The notes under the pieces: model-generated
What the model was told of the DNA's origin: nothing
Database searches by the model: none
The model's input: only the letters and a program-made list of their open reading frames with translations
Translations under genes and position numbers: made by a program
Shown: positions 17,018 to 25,540 of the stretch, piece after piece
Numbering within the stretch: position 1 is the stretch's first letter
How the letters are laid out: each line of letters opens with the position of its first letter
DNA from: Phormidesmis sp963789215
GTDB taxonomy: Bacteria > Cyanobacteriota > Cyanobacteriia > Phormidesmidales > Phormidesmidaceae
NCBI GenBank assembly: GCA_963789215.1
Contig: CAWBJY010000011.1
Location: 124,001-188,000 of the forward strand
Reading direction: 5' to 3'
DNA length: 64,000 bases

Positions 17018-18199
17018 CTACGCAATGCTGCCGCGTTTGCGAGCCTCTTTGAACGAGGTGCCGACGTTTTTGAGGCCCGCGCGAATCATCTCTTGCTCTA
17101 GTAGGGTAAAGAATCGGGTGCGATCGCTGCCTCTGACTACCGCCTGGTTATGCGCCTCAGCGAGCGCCACCGGATAGCCAAAGCCTTTTTGCACCTGCGC
17201 GAGCATCAGGCTCAAGGCGCTGTTAAACAGGCGATTATCCTCAATGACCCACTGAGGAAATTCAATCCGCGCGACTTCTGCGCCCACATGCACATAGCAG
17301 AAATACACTGCATGTTCGCCATAGCCGCTCAAAATTTCCGCTGAGCTTTTCCATATCGGGCCGCGATCGCCCGGCGATAAAGCCGTAGACCACAGCGTCA
17401 CATCGCGCAGCGGTGAGAAAGGATTGCAGGGCGTTTCATTGCGTCTATCTTCGCAGTGCGCCATGCAGTTGGGCTGCTCGAACGGGCAGGCTTGCAGTCT
17501 CAAAAAGTTCAGGGCTTCGCTGCTGCGAGAGGCGCTGATGTAGCCCATCACGGGGACTTTGGCCCGGCGCAGCTGATCCCAAGCGTCTAAAACCGGGTTC
17601 AAAATTTCATCTCTTGCAGCGGCAGGAATCTGTTCTAAAAACCAGTAAATGAGCGAGCCATCTGTCATGGCTACGGTGGGTACGTCGCTGGTTTTCGCGC
17701 ATTCATGACCGAGCTCTCCTAGCATCACCGCCTCTGCCGCTGTTCGCTTGTAGCCCATCCACTCTTCTGTTTGAATCCCCCATTTGCGCGACGCATAGAG
17801 ATCTTCAGGTCGATAAATGACCTCTGGCAAGCTGTCCAAAAGCGGATAGCGGCTTTGCCCATAGTGAATGATCACTCGGCTGATGTTGAGTAAATAGCAG
17901 TAGGCGATCTCGTGGTGACTAGGAGAGATTTGAGAGCCGTCGGAAGAGAGAACGGTGTGGGCCTTAGGCGCAATGTCTAGCGTAATTTTGGTGTCTAGCG
18001 GCTCAATAGGTTCGGCGGCGGCAAAAAGCAGGCGATCCCGCTGCTGATCTAACTGTTCTAGCAATAGAGCCTGATGCGTAGTGGCCTGCGCCATAAGCTG
18101 TTGTGCAATCTCTACTCGCCGCCGTCCGGCCTCTGCTTCCTGCGTGAGGTGGTCGCTAATTCCCTGCATTTGGCGAGCGAGCTTGGAGAGATCGAGCAT
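17018..18199 (-). CDS. nurA: NurA-domain nuclease
   Basis: A 393-aa protein with the NurA 5'-3' exonuclease fold. The metal-binding aspartates are visible in SSDGSQISPSHH (about 86-97) and AMTDGSL, with the C-terminal PVALAEAHNQAV block. Between them is a Cys-rich loop (CPFEQPNCMAHC) that could bind a metal cluster. NurA usually works with the HerA helicase in DNA end resection; no HerA gene is in the window. It starts 6 bases after the HAD phosphatase stop, so the two are co-transcribed. Confidence 0.82.
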   Translation of the reverse strand: MLDLSKLARQMQGISDHLTQEAEAGRRRVEIAQQLMAQATTHQALLLEQLDQQRDRLLFAAAEPIEPLDTKITLDIAPKAHTVLSSDGSQISPSHHEIAYCYLLNISRVIIHYGQSRYPLLDSLPEVIYRPEDLYASRKWGIQTEEWMGYKRTAAEAVMLGELGHECAKTSDVPTVAMTDGSLIYWFLEQIPAAARDEILNPVLDAWDQLRRAKVPVMGYISASRSSEALNFLRLQACPFEQPNCMAHCEDRRNETPCNPFSPLRDVTLWSTALSPGDRGPIWKSSAEILSGYGEHAVYFCYVHVGAEVARIEFPQWVIEDNRLFNSALSLMLAQVQKGFGYPVALAEAHNQAVVRGSDRTRFFTLLEQEMIRAGLKNVGTSFKEARKRGSIA

Positions 18200-18205
18200 A
18201 GCGCT

Positions 18206-18982
18206 TTAACAAATCCACTGATCGAACGGTTGTACTATTTGCTCTAATGATAGTAGATGAATGCGGGCGTCTTGTCTGACCGTTTCTCTATCTGGCTCTA
18301 AGTTGTAGCCCCAATCGGCTAAAAATAGCTGAACTTCTGTAAGGTCATTCTGTTGCTTTACTTGTGTTAAAGCCGGTAGGCGATCTTCAACAAACCAGAT
18401 TCGCGAAACTGAATGTTGTTCTTTTAATAAGCGCAATGTCTCGTATTTTGGCCGCTTTACTTCTTTGCCAAAAATTCGCTCTGCCGGAAAATCTACGCCG
18501 CTTTGCTCTAGCAGTGCTTTGATAAATCGGCCTTCTTTGGTACTCACGATATAGAGCGGTAAGTCTGTCGCTAGCAGCTCGTGCAATCGTTCGATCATGC
18601 CTGGATAAAAACGGTGCAGCGCCAGCCAGGACGGTAAATCTGCTTGAATCCACCGATCTCGAACGCCGTCTAAGGCGCCTACCGACTGCGATTTTTCTAA
18701 ACCAGCTGCTTCTAGGTAAGGCAGGGCCATCTGCGGCCAGTTGGCGACGATCTTTTCGCTGCGATCGCCTGCAACGAGCGATCGCACCAATACCGGCATT
18801 TCCCAGCCCGTTTCAATCACCGGACGCAGGGGATAAAACTGCTCAGCGAGTCCTTCTGGTGGGCGATCGCTTTCTGGCTTAAACAGTAAACAGTAGGCCC
18901 GCCAAGCCGTTTGAAAGTACTCAATCAATCCGTCGCAGATGACACCATCAAAATCGAGCGCGAGTAGTTGAGGCGAAGCCAT
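18206..18982 (-). CDS. HAD-superfamily hydrolase
   Basis: A 258-aa haloacid dehalogenase-type phosphatase. Motif I is ALDFDGVICDG, with nucleophile Asp near residue 10; motif II is IVSTKEGR; motif III is the Lys in FGKEVKRPK; motif IV is FVEDRLPAL. A large helical cap (about 20-130) lies between motifs I and II. The substrate is unknown. It is in one operon with the NurA nuclease. Confidence 0.85.
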   Translation of the reverse strand: MASPQLLALDFDGVICDGLIEYFQTAWRAYCLLFKPESDRPPEGLAEQFYPLRPVIETGWEMPVLVRSLVAGDRSEKIVANWPQMALPYLEAAGLEKSQSVGALDGVRDRWIQADLPSWLALHRFYPGMIERLHELLATDLPLYIVSTKEGRFIKALLEQSGVDFPAERIFGKEVKRPKYETLRLLKEQHSVSRIWFVEDRLPALTQVKQQNDLTEVQLFLADWGYNLEPDRETVRQDARIHLLSLEQIVQPFDQWIC

Positions 18983-19027
18983 AGGTAAACGAACAGCCGT
19001 AAGCGAACGTTGAAGAATGCCTATAGC

Positions 19028-20446
19028 TTAGTTGGATGTGGCGCGACTATCCACTGGAATAAGCTCTAGTCGTCTGGTTTTTGAAAGCTGCACCTCGGCA
19101 ACCTCGTCTTTCCTCGACCCACGCTTGGCGCAGGCCGCTTCTGGGGCTACCTGTTCTGATACTGGCTCTGCAGTGGTTTCTATCTGAAGCTGTAGCGGCA
19201 GCAAAATCGTGAATGTAGATCCTACTTTTGGCTCCGACTTAAGCTGAATGCTCCCCTGAAGCAACTTAACAATCTGATTAGTAATGGCCAGTCCTAACCC
19301 TGTACTGCTCTGCAGCTGCTGCCCCGCTTCGCCCTGATAATAGGGTTCAAAGATCAGGCCCTGCTCGGAAGCATCAATACCATACCCTGTGTCTTTAACT
19401 TCAATTTCAACATAGTCTTTTCTCCTATTAGACGAAAGCCCGTTGTTGGCGGTTAAATCTTGCTCCGCGTTAGACGCTAAGCCGTCAGCACCTGGCATTT
19501 CTCCTTTCACCAAGCGAGTTCGAACCTGAATGCTGCCAGAATCCGTGTAGCGAATAGCATTGCTCAGCAAGTTGGTAACGACCTGTCGCAGCCTTACCTT
19601 GTCCGTTATTAGTAGCGTGTCGTCGGGATTACCCTCAACCGTAAGCGCTAGCCCTTTCTGCTGGGCCATAATTCTCAGCGCCGTGGCCACTTCAGCAACC
19701 ACTTCACAAGCATCCACCGACTGAGCCGCGAGTGACACCTTGCCCGCTCGATAAGAAGACATCTCCAGCGCATTGTTGATGGTTCCTAGCAGCCGCCGTC
19801 CGCTCGTTAGCACCTGCTCTACATACTCTGAATGCACCGCACCTTCGTTAGCCATTCGTTTCAAAAAGAGGTCGGAGTAACCGATAATGCTGCTGAGCGG
19901 ACTCTTTAGCTCGTGGGCTAGATGGGCCAGGTTGGACTGCTCGTTGCGAACGATTCGATCTAGCTCCTGGTTGCTGGTAATGAGCTCGTCGTAAAGGACG
20001 TTTAGCTCGCTCAATCGCTCGCTGGCGTAGCGCTTCATTGAAAAGGCGACAACTTTGTCAACAGCGCTGTTCACCGACTTAACTAGCGCAAAAATTTCTA
20101 AAGGCTCAGCCTGGCCAATTTCTTCTGAGAGCACCTGCAAAATAATCTCGCGCAGAATGGCGTATTCCCATACAATTTCTTCTGCGTCATAGCCTTGCCT
20201 AGCGCGCAGTTTGACATGTCCAAGCGACTCTTTTAGCAGGCTCGTCGTTTTGTCAAAATCTGCTTGAGCCGAGTTAGATTTATCGAGAACCTGGGCGATC
20301 GCCTTCAAAATATCCGGCAAGCTGTCCAACGTTTCATTAGAAGACAGATTACAGCTTGTCTCAATCAGCTCATCGCGCCGAACTCGGCTCAACCACCGCC
20401 GAATGATAACGCCCTGTTTGCTCAGCAAGATCTGGTCAGTTTTCAT
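19028..20446 (-). CDS. Histidine kinase with RsbRD-type N-terminal domain
   Basis: About 472 aa with no membrane segment. The N-terminal about 150 residues match the RsbT co-antagonist RsbRD domain (IIRRWLSRVR, LLKESLGHVKLRARQGYDAEEIVWEY). HisKA (HLAHELKSPLSSIIG), a DxK-x-RLRQVVTNLLSNAIRYTDSG N-box, and DTGYGID / GLGLAI boxes follow. A 45-residue charged C-terminal tail ends the protein. The start at 20446 (MKTDQIL) is preferred over 20485. Its cognate receiver is not adjacent. RsbRD kinases are cytosolic sensors, with input unknown. Confidence 0.87.
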   Translation of the reverse strand: MKTDQILLSKQGVIIRRWLSRVRRDELIETSCNLSSNETLDSLPDILKAIAQVLDKSNSAQADFDKTTSLLKESLGHVKLRARQGYDAEEIVWEYAILREIILQVLSEEIGQAEPLEIFALVKSVNSAVDKVVAFSMKRYASERLSELNVLYDELITSNQELDRIVRNEQSNLAHLAHELKSPLSSIIGYSDLFLKRMANEGAVHSEYVEQVLTSGRRLLGTINNALEMSSYRAGKVSLAAQSVDACEVVAEVATALRIMAQQKGLALTVEGNPDDTLLITDKVRLRQVVTNLLSNAIRYTDSGSIQVRTRLVKGEMPGADGLASNAEQDLTANNGLSSNRRKDYVEIEVKDTGYGIDASEQGLIFEPYYQGEAGQQLQSSTGLGLAITNQIVKLLQGSIQLKSEPKVGSTFTILLPLQLQIETTAEPVSEQVAPEAACAKRGSRKDEVAEVQLSKTRRLELIPVDSRATSN

Positions 20447-20594
20447 GATTTTTATGATTTTGTACTCAGTAGCACTGGGTAGCACAGATCTTAAATTGAG
20501 CTAATTGTTTAAGAAAGTGTTTAATTACTCACCCAACCTAACAAAATGTGGGGGGTCTGCGTCTTGACCCGCTCATATCTCTATATCTCTCAAT

Positions 20595-20636
20595 AGAGGT
20601 GCTAAAAAAGAGGTGCTAAAAAAGAGGCTCTAAAAA
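20595..20636. repeat. 14-bp tandem triplication
   Basis: Units agaggtgctaaaaa at 20595-20608 and 20609-20622, then agaggctctaaaaa at 20623-20636. They lie between the divergent kinase gene and mnmG. Confidence 0.88.
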
Positions 20637-20718
20637 CCAGCCGCAGGTAAACTGATAACGAGATTAGCCACTAGAATCAGTGAAGGGCAAAAGCTAAGTA
20701 CGAAAGCTAAACGGGTTT

Positions 20719-22680
20719 ATGAGCGTCTCTTTTTCAGACGAATTTGATGTGGTGGTAGTCGGTGCGGGGCACGCGGGCTGTGAAGCGGCTTTGGCCTCAG
20801 CTCGGCTCGGATGCCGGACGATGCTGCTGACGATGAACCTAGATCGAATTGCCTGGCAGCCCTGTAATCCGGCGGTGGGTGGCCCTGCCAAGTCTCAGCT
20901 GGCTCATGAGGTGGATGCGCTCGGTGGCGAGATTGGTAAAGTGGCGGATCGTACCTACTTGCAAAAGCGAATTCTTAATAGTTCTAGAGGGCCTGCGGTT
21001 TGGGCGCTAAGGGCGCAGACAGATAAGCGCGAATATGCGGCTGTCATGAAGTCTATTGTGGAGAATCAGGAGAACCTGGTGCTGCGCGAAGGCATGGCGA
21101 CCGATTTAGTCTTAGGCGACAACGACGAAATTATTGGCGTAGAAACCTACTTTGGCATGACCTTTGGCTGTAAGGCCGTTATCCTCACCACCGGAACTTT
21201 TCTTAACGGCACTATCTGGGTTGGCAAAAAGTCTCTTTCGGCAGGCCGAGCGGGCGAACCGGCGGCAATTGGCATGAGCGATACGCTAAACCGTCTAGGC
21301 TTTGAAACCGGACGGCTCAAAACGGGAACGCCTGCCCGCGTAGACAAGCGCTCCGTAGACTACAGCCAGCTAGAGGAGCAGCCCGGAGATAAGGACGTGC
21401 GCTGGTTTAGCTTTGATCCTGAAGCCTGGCAGGAGCGCGAGCAGATTCCCTGCTACATGACGCGTACAACCGCCATCACGCACAAAATAGTTCGAGACAA
21501 TCTAGAACTCTCTCCGGTTTACGGCGGCTGGGTAGAGTCTAAAGGCCCTCGCTATTGCCCTTCGATTGAGGACAAGATTGTCCGCTTTGCCGACAAAGAG
21601 AGCCATCAGATTTTTATTGAGCCAGAAGGAAGAGATTACCCTGAGCTATATATTCAGGGGTTTTCGACGGGATTGCCGGAGTCTATTCAGGTGGAGATGC
21701 TGCGATCGCTCCCCGGCCTAGAAAACTGCACTATGCTGCGTCCGGCTTATGCCGTGGACTATGACTATCTCCCGGCCACCCAATGCCTGCCTACCTTAAT
21801 GACCAAAAAAGTGGAAGGGCTTTTCTGTGCAGGCCAGGTTAACGGCACGACAGGCTACGAAGAGGCCGCAGGCCAGGGCATCGTTGCTGGTATTAACGCC
21901 GCGCGATTGGTCAACGGCCAGGAGATGGTGGTCTTTCCCCGCGAAGGCAGCTATCTTGGCACGATGATTGACGATCTCTGTACAAAAGACTTACGAGAAC
22001 CTTACCGGGTGCTGACCTCGCGCTCTGAATATCGTTTAATTCTGCGTTCAGACAATGCGGATCAAAGACTAACGCCTTTAGGCCGCGAGATTGGCCTGAT
22101 TGACGATCGTCGCTGGCAGTTATTTACCCAGAAGCAAGAAAATATTGCCGCTGAAAAAGAGAGATTGCATAGCCAGCGAGTGAAAGAGCAGGAAAAGACT
22201 GGCAAACAGATTTACGCTGACACCGAACAGCGGATCAAAGGCTCAGTGACATTGGCCGATCTCATTCGCCGTCCAAAATTTCACTACTCGAATCTAGAGA
22301 ATTACGGGTTGGGCAATGCGGCGCTAACTCGCGCCGAGAAAGAAGGAGCAGAAATAGACATTAAATACTCAGGATACATTCAGCGTCAGCAAAGCCAGAT
22401 TGATATGGTCTCTCGTCAAACCAACCGCTCTTTACCGAAAGACCTCGACTATATGACGGTAGAAACCCTATCGATGGAGTCGCGTGAGAAGTTGAATAAG
22501 GTGAAGCCGCTGACGGTAGGGCAGGCAACGCGAATTGGCGGCGTGAATCCTTCGGATGTGAATGCGCTATTGGTGTATTTGGAAGTGCGCGATCGCAAGG
22601 CTAAAGACCCAAGAGCTGAAGACACAAGAGCTGAAGACCCAAGAGCTAAAGGCCAGACAGTATCAGCGGCTTCTGTCTAA
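20719..22680 (+). CDS. mnmG: tRNA uridine-34 carboxymethylaminomethyl-modifying enzyme, large subunit
   Basis: With MnmE it installs the cmnm5 group on wobble uridine of tRNAs; FAD- and folate-dependent cytoplasmic enzyme. 653 aa, slightly over the usual 620-640. Motifs: VVVGAGHAGCEAAL for FAD binding, PCNPAVGGPAKSQLAHE, GTFLNGTI, CAGQVNGTTGYEEAAGQG. The C-terminal domain ends with TVGQATRIGGVNPSDV. The extra length is a charged tail made of 15-bp DNA repeats encoding AKDPR/AEDTR/AEDPR units (22600-22644). Confidence 0.96.
   Translation: MSVSFSDEFDVVVVGAGHAGCEAALASARLGCRTMLLTMNLDRIAWQPCNPAVGGPAKSQLAHEVDALGGEIGKVADRTYLQKRILNSSRGPAVWALRAQTDKREYAAVMKSIVENQENLVLREGMATDLVLGDNDEIIGVETYFGMTFGCKAVILTTGTFLNGTIWVGKKSLSAGRAGEPAAIGMSDTLNRLGFETGRLKTGTPARVDKRSVDYSQLEEQPGDKDVRWFSFDPEAWQEREQIPCYMTRTTAITHKIVRDNLELSPVYGGWVESKGPRYCPSIEDKIVRFADKESHQIFIEPEGRDYPELYIQGFSTGLPESIQVEMLRSLPGLENCTMLRPAYAVDYDYLPATQCLPTLMTKKVEGLFCAGQVNGTTGYEEAAGQGIVAGINAARLVNGQEMVVFPREGSYLGTMIDDLCTKDLREPYRVLTSRSEYRLILRSDNADQRLTPLGREIGLIDDRRWQLFTQKQENIAAEKERLHSQRVKEQEKTGKQIYADTEQRIKGSVTLADLIRRPKFHYSNLENYGLGNAALTRAEKEGAEIDIKYSGYIQRQQSQIDMVSRQTNRSLPKDLDYMTVETLSMESREKLNKVKPLTVGQATRIGGVNPSDVNALLVYLEVRDRKAKDPRAEDTRAEDPRAKGQTVSAASV
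22600..22659 (+). repeat. 15-bp coding repeat at the mnmG 3' end
   Basis: In-frame units gctaaagacccaaga, gctgaagacacaaga and gctgaagacccaaga, plus a partial fourth, encode the AKDPR-like tail of MnmG, just before its stop. Confidence 0.88.
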
Positions 22681-22732
22681 ATCGTTGCGGAGAACAGCGC
22701 CCAAACAGCTAGTTCGAGGGTGGGATGCTCCT

Positions 22733-22778
22733 GATATAAAAAGGGGCGATCGCAGGATATAAAAAGGGCGATCGCCCG
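22733..22778. repeat. 23-bp tandem duplication containing HIP1
   Basis: Two adjacent copies (22733-22755 and 22756-22778) of gatataaaaagg(g) followed by gcgatcgc, located just past the mnmG stop. Confidence 0.82.
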
Positions 22779-22796
22779 GATAGACCTTACAAAAAA

Positions 22797-23138
22797 CTAC
22801 TTTTGAGCGCTAGACGCGTAGCGCTTGGTCGCGCTAACTGTAGTCGATCTGGTAATAGGCTGAAGCGGTTCGGCGGCTCTTAGTCGTAGGCAAGGAATGC
22901 GATCGCGCACCACAGCCGTCATCATCTCGCCCGTGCTCACTTCTAATACGGCTTCGGGCACAGTCTCAAAAAGCATCTGCTGGCCTGAAAAAACGGTTCG
23001 CTCAAAATGCCAACCCTCAATATTAGAGATGCGGATTATCTGAACGCTGTCCGTTTGATTGGTGTATGCGCAGGTAATCTGAGTGTGCTGACGCGAAAAC
23101 CGATATTCGCCAGAAGCTTTATCCGTAGTCTTATCCAT
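22797..23138 (-). CDS. DUF1830-family protein
   Basis: Small cyanobacterial protein with the DUF1830 domain: TCAYTNQTDSVQIIRI, WHFERTVFSGQQMLFE and LEVSTGEM in order. Function unknown. The ATG at 23138 is chosen; a TTG further out (23228) would add a basic stretch. The codons at the start are a 12-bp near-repeat (gataagact) giving DKTMDKTTDK. The C-terminal 35 residues are basic and probably unstructured. Confidence 0.72.
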   Translation of the reverse strand: MDKTTDKASGEYRFSRQHTQITCAYTNQTDSVQIIRISNIEGWHFERTVFSGQQMLFETVPEAVLEVSTGEMMTAVVRDRIPCLRLRAAEPLQPITRSTTVSATKRYASSAQK

Positions 23139-23334
23139 AGTCTTATCGAGTGGATTCACTGAGGTTTTGTTTCTTCTATGTTGTCTAAGTGACGATTGTC
23201 TGTTCTCTCTACAAAGGGGTATTTGCAAGGATCTGCGGGTATAAACCCGGAGGCAAAAATCCTGAGTTCAAACATTTTTCGACTAAATTCTAAAACACAT
23301 CCCACTCAGCGTATTTTAAATAAAGCAAAGGCTT

Positions 23335-24114
23335 ATGAACATTTACTCAAATTTGCATCGAACTCAGCTTTTGCGAGTAAGCGATCGCACAACAACCCCA
23401 CTGCTCGAAACTTGTAAATCTAATCGCAAACTCGTTCTAATTTGGCCGCAGACGGGTGATTTTGACACCCTAGAGTATGCCTGGTGGATAGCGCGTAACC
23501 GCAATCGGCTCAACAAACTGAACATTGAAGTGCGAGCCGTTGCAATCGGTGATGTGGCAGCGGGGCAGGCATTCTGCGATTACACCGGCTTCCTTTCGCA
23601 ACATCTCTTTGTAGATTCTAAAGCTTCTTTGCATCGCGAATTAGGACTCTATGAGGGGCTATCGGTTAGCCTGCCCGGTTTAAAACCTCAGCAAAACGGC
23701 TATCTCAATTTGTTGTTGATGTGCGCGGGTATTGGCAGTCCCGGTACGCTCAAAGAGGTGTTTCGCGGCTATCTAGGCGATCGCACTGCGCCACAGCTCA
23801 TTGCCGATGATGAGGTGGTAAAAGCATCCCCTTTGCCAGCGCTTAAAGGTGAGGTATTTAAGCGGGCAGGCGGCAAGGGCTTTCAGCGACCTTTTGAGCT
23901 AGCAACGCTAAGGTTGCGCAATATGACAGAGGTGCTCAGCCATTGGAAAACTTACGTGCCGGATGCGACTTATTTGACGCAGCGTGGCGCGACGTTTTTG
24001 TTTGAGGGTGAGGAGCTAGTGTATGAGTGGCGCGATCTCAACATCCTAGGCTTTGCCGAGAACATGAGCGACCCCCTATCTTTCTTGGACAAGGTGCTAT
24101 CTAAGCAGAATTGA
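23335..24114 (+). CDS. Peroxiredoxin-like protein lacking the usual peroxidatic Cys
   Basis: A 259-aa protein of the cyanobacterial AhpC/TSA-like family (motifs LIWPQTGDFDTLEYAWW, FVDSKASLHRELGLYEG, FAENMSDPL). At the position where thiol peroxidases carry CxxC or a single active Cys, it reads QTGDFD. The only Cys near there is in AFCDYTGF, on a later helix. The fold assignment is reasonable, but peroxidase activity should not be assumed. Confidence 0.7.
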   Translation: MNIYSNLHRTQLLRVSDRTTTPLLETCKSNRKLVLIWPQTGDFDTLEYAWWIARNRNRLNKLNIEVRAVAIGDVAAGQAFCDYTGFLSQHLFVDSKASLHRELGLYEGLSVSLPGLKPQQNGYLNLLLMCAGIGSPGTLKEVFRGYLGDRTAPQLIADDEVVKASPLPALKGEVFKRAGGKGFQRPFELATLRLRNMTEVLSHWKTYVPDATYLTQRGATFLFEGEELVYEWRDLNILGFAENMSDPLSFLDKVLSKQN

Positions 24115-24314
24115 GGCTGCCTAGTGCAGAACGCTTTTCAAGGGCGACAGATAAAACGCTGAGAGATAGAAGATTAAGAGGGATAGAAAACGGTAGCTTT
24201 CTCACAATTCCTCACACTGAAAAATAGTTGGTATCATTCCTCAATACCTATAGCCAGAAATCTAGCCAGAAATCGTAAGTATGGCAGTGTTCGCCGCAGA
24301 AGAAGCAACCCCCC

Positions 24315-25346
24315 ATGGCAAAAGCAAAAAAATCTGAATCCGTGCCCAAAACGATGCAGGCAAAGTTCGACAGCATCACCGCTCTGACTGACGACTTCGC
24401 CGCCAAACACCTAAGCGAAGAATACGCCCAGCTCATACGCCTAGCGACTGCCGCTCTTTGCCGCAAGCGACCTTCCCCTCTATCTAGCGGTCGCGACTAC
24501 ACCTGGGCCTGCGGCATCACCCACGCCCTCGGCATGGTCAACTTCCTGTTCGACCCGTCTCAAGACCCACATATCAGCGCAGGCGAACTCTACGAAATTT
24601 TTGGCGTTAGCGCCAGCACTGGACAGGCCAAATCCAAGAAAGTTCGCGACACGCTGAAAATGAGCCAGCTAGATCCCGATTGGAGCCTGCCCAGCCGGAT
24701 GGACAGCAACCCGCTCATTTGGATGCTCGAAGTGGATGGATTTATTATGGATATTCGCTCAGCCCCACTAGAGCTTCAGGAAATAGCCTTGGAAAAGGGA
24801 CTGATTCCTTACATTCCGGGTTTGCAAAATGAGCCAGCAATAGAGTCAGCCGAAGAGTCAGCTAAAAAAAGAGTCGAAGGCACTGCCGATACGCTCTACG
24901 TTTTGAATGTCGGCGTTTTGGGTGGGCCGATGACAGATGACTTTATCGAAAAGAATCCTATTCTCTATCGCACTATCGAGATTAAAGGCAGCAGCACGCT
25001 CGCAGATTTACACGACATTATCTTTACCGCTTTTGATCGCGAAGAAGACCACCTATATGAGTTTCAACTGGGTGGAAAAAGGCCCAACGATCCGAAAGCA
25101 GAAAGGTATGGACTGCTAATACCTAACGATCCTGACTACTCCGACTCGCTGAGCGATGCGGCAAAAACAACTTTAGCTTCTCTAGAGCTACAGCCTGAAG
25201 ATATCTTCGGCTACTGGTTCGACTTTGGCGATGACTGGTGGCATCAGATCGATGTTGCGAAGGTAGAGCCTAAGGCACCCAAAGGAAAGTATCCCAAAAT
25301 CACTAAAAGTGTCGGTGCTAGCCCCCCACAATATGCAGACTTCTAG
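24315..25346 (+). CDS. DUF6398 and pRiA4b ORF-3-like two-domain protein
   Basis: A 343-aa protein. The N-terminal part (about 15-150: LTDDFAAKHLSEEYAQLI, WACGITHALGMVNFLFD, HISAGELYEIFGVS) matches DUF6398. The C-terminal part (about 195-340: YRTIEIKGSSTLADLHDIIFTAF, YWFDFGDDWWHQI) matches the plasmid pRiA4b ORF-3 family (PF07929). The latter occurs with mobile elements, but no transposase is present here. Function unknown. It lies upstream of the EF-G gene with about 195 bases between. Confidence 0.78.
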   Translation: MAKAKKSESVPKTMQAKFDSITALTDDFAAKHLSEEYAQLIRLATAALCRKRPSPLSSGRDYTWACGITHALGMVNFLFDPSQDPHISAGELYEIFGVSASTGQAKSKKVRDTLKMSQLDPDWSLPSRMDSNPLIWMLEVDGFIMDIRSAPLELQEIALEKGLIPYIPGLQNEPAIESAEESAKKRVEGTADTLYVLNVGVLGGPMTDDFIEKNPILYRTIEIKGSSTLADLHDIIFTAFDREEDHLYEFQLGGKRPNDPKAERYGLLIPNDPDYSDSLSDAAKTTLASLELQPEDIFGYWFDFGDDWWHQIDVAKVEPKAPKGKYPKITKSVGASPPQYADF

Positions 25347-25540
25347 ATATCGATGGCGAATCATAGATGGCGTATAATCCACACCCACCCACAGGCAAAC
25401 TGCCACCACGAGCCACACAAAATAATTTACAATGTTTAACAGATCAGTACCACTGCTAGATGTGCTGACTAGCTTGTTTTGTAAGCACCATTTGAAACGT
25501 GGTGTGCCGACAGTCTCCAGATACTCACTACAGAATCACC

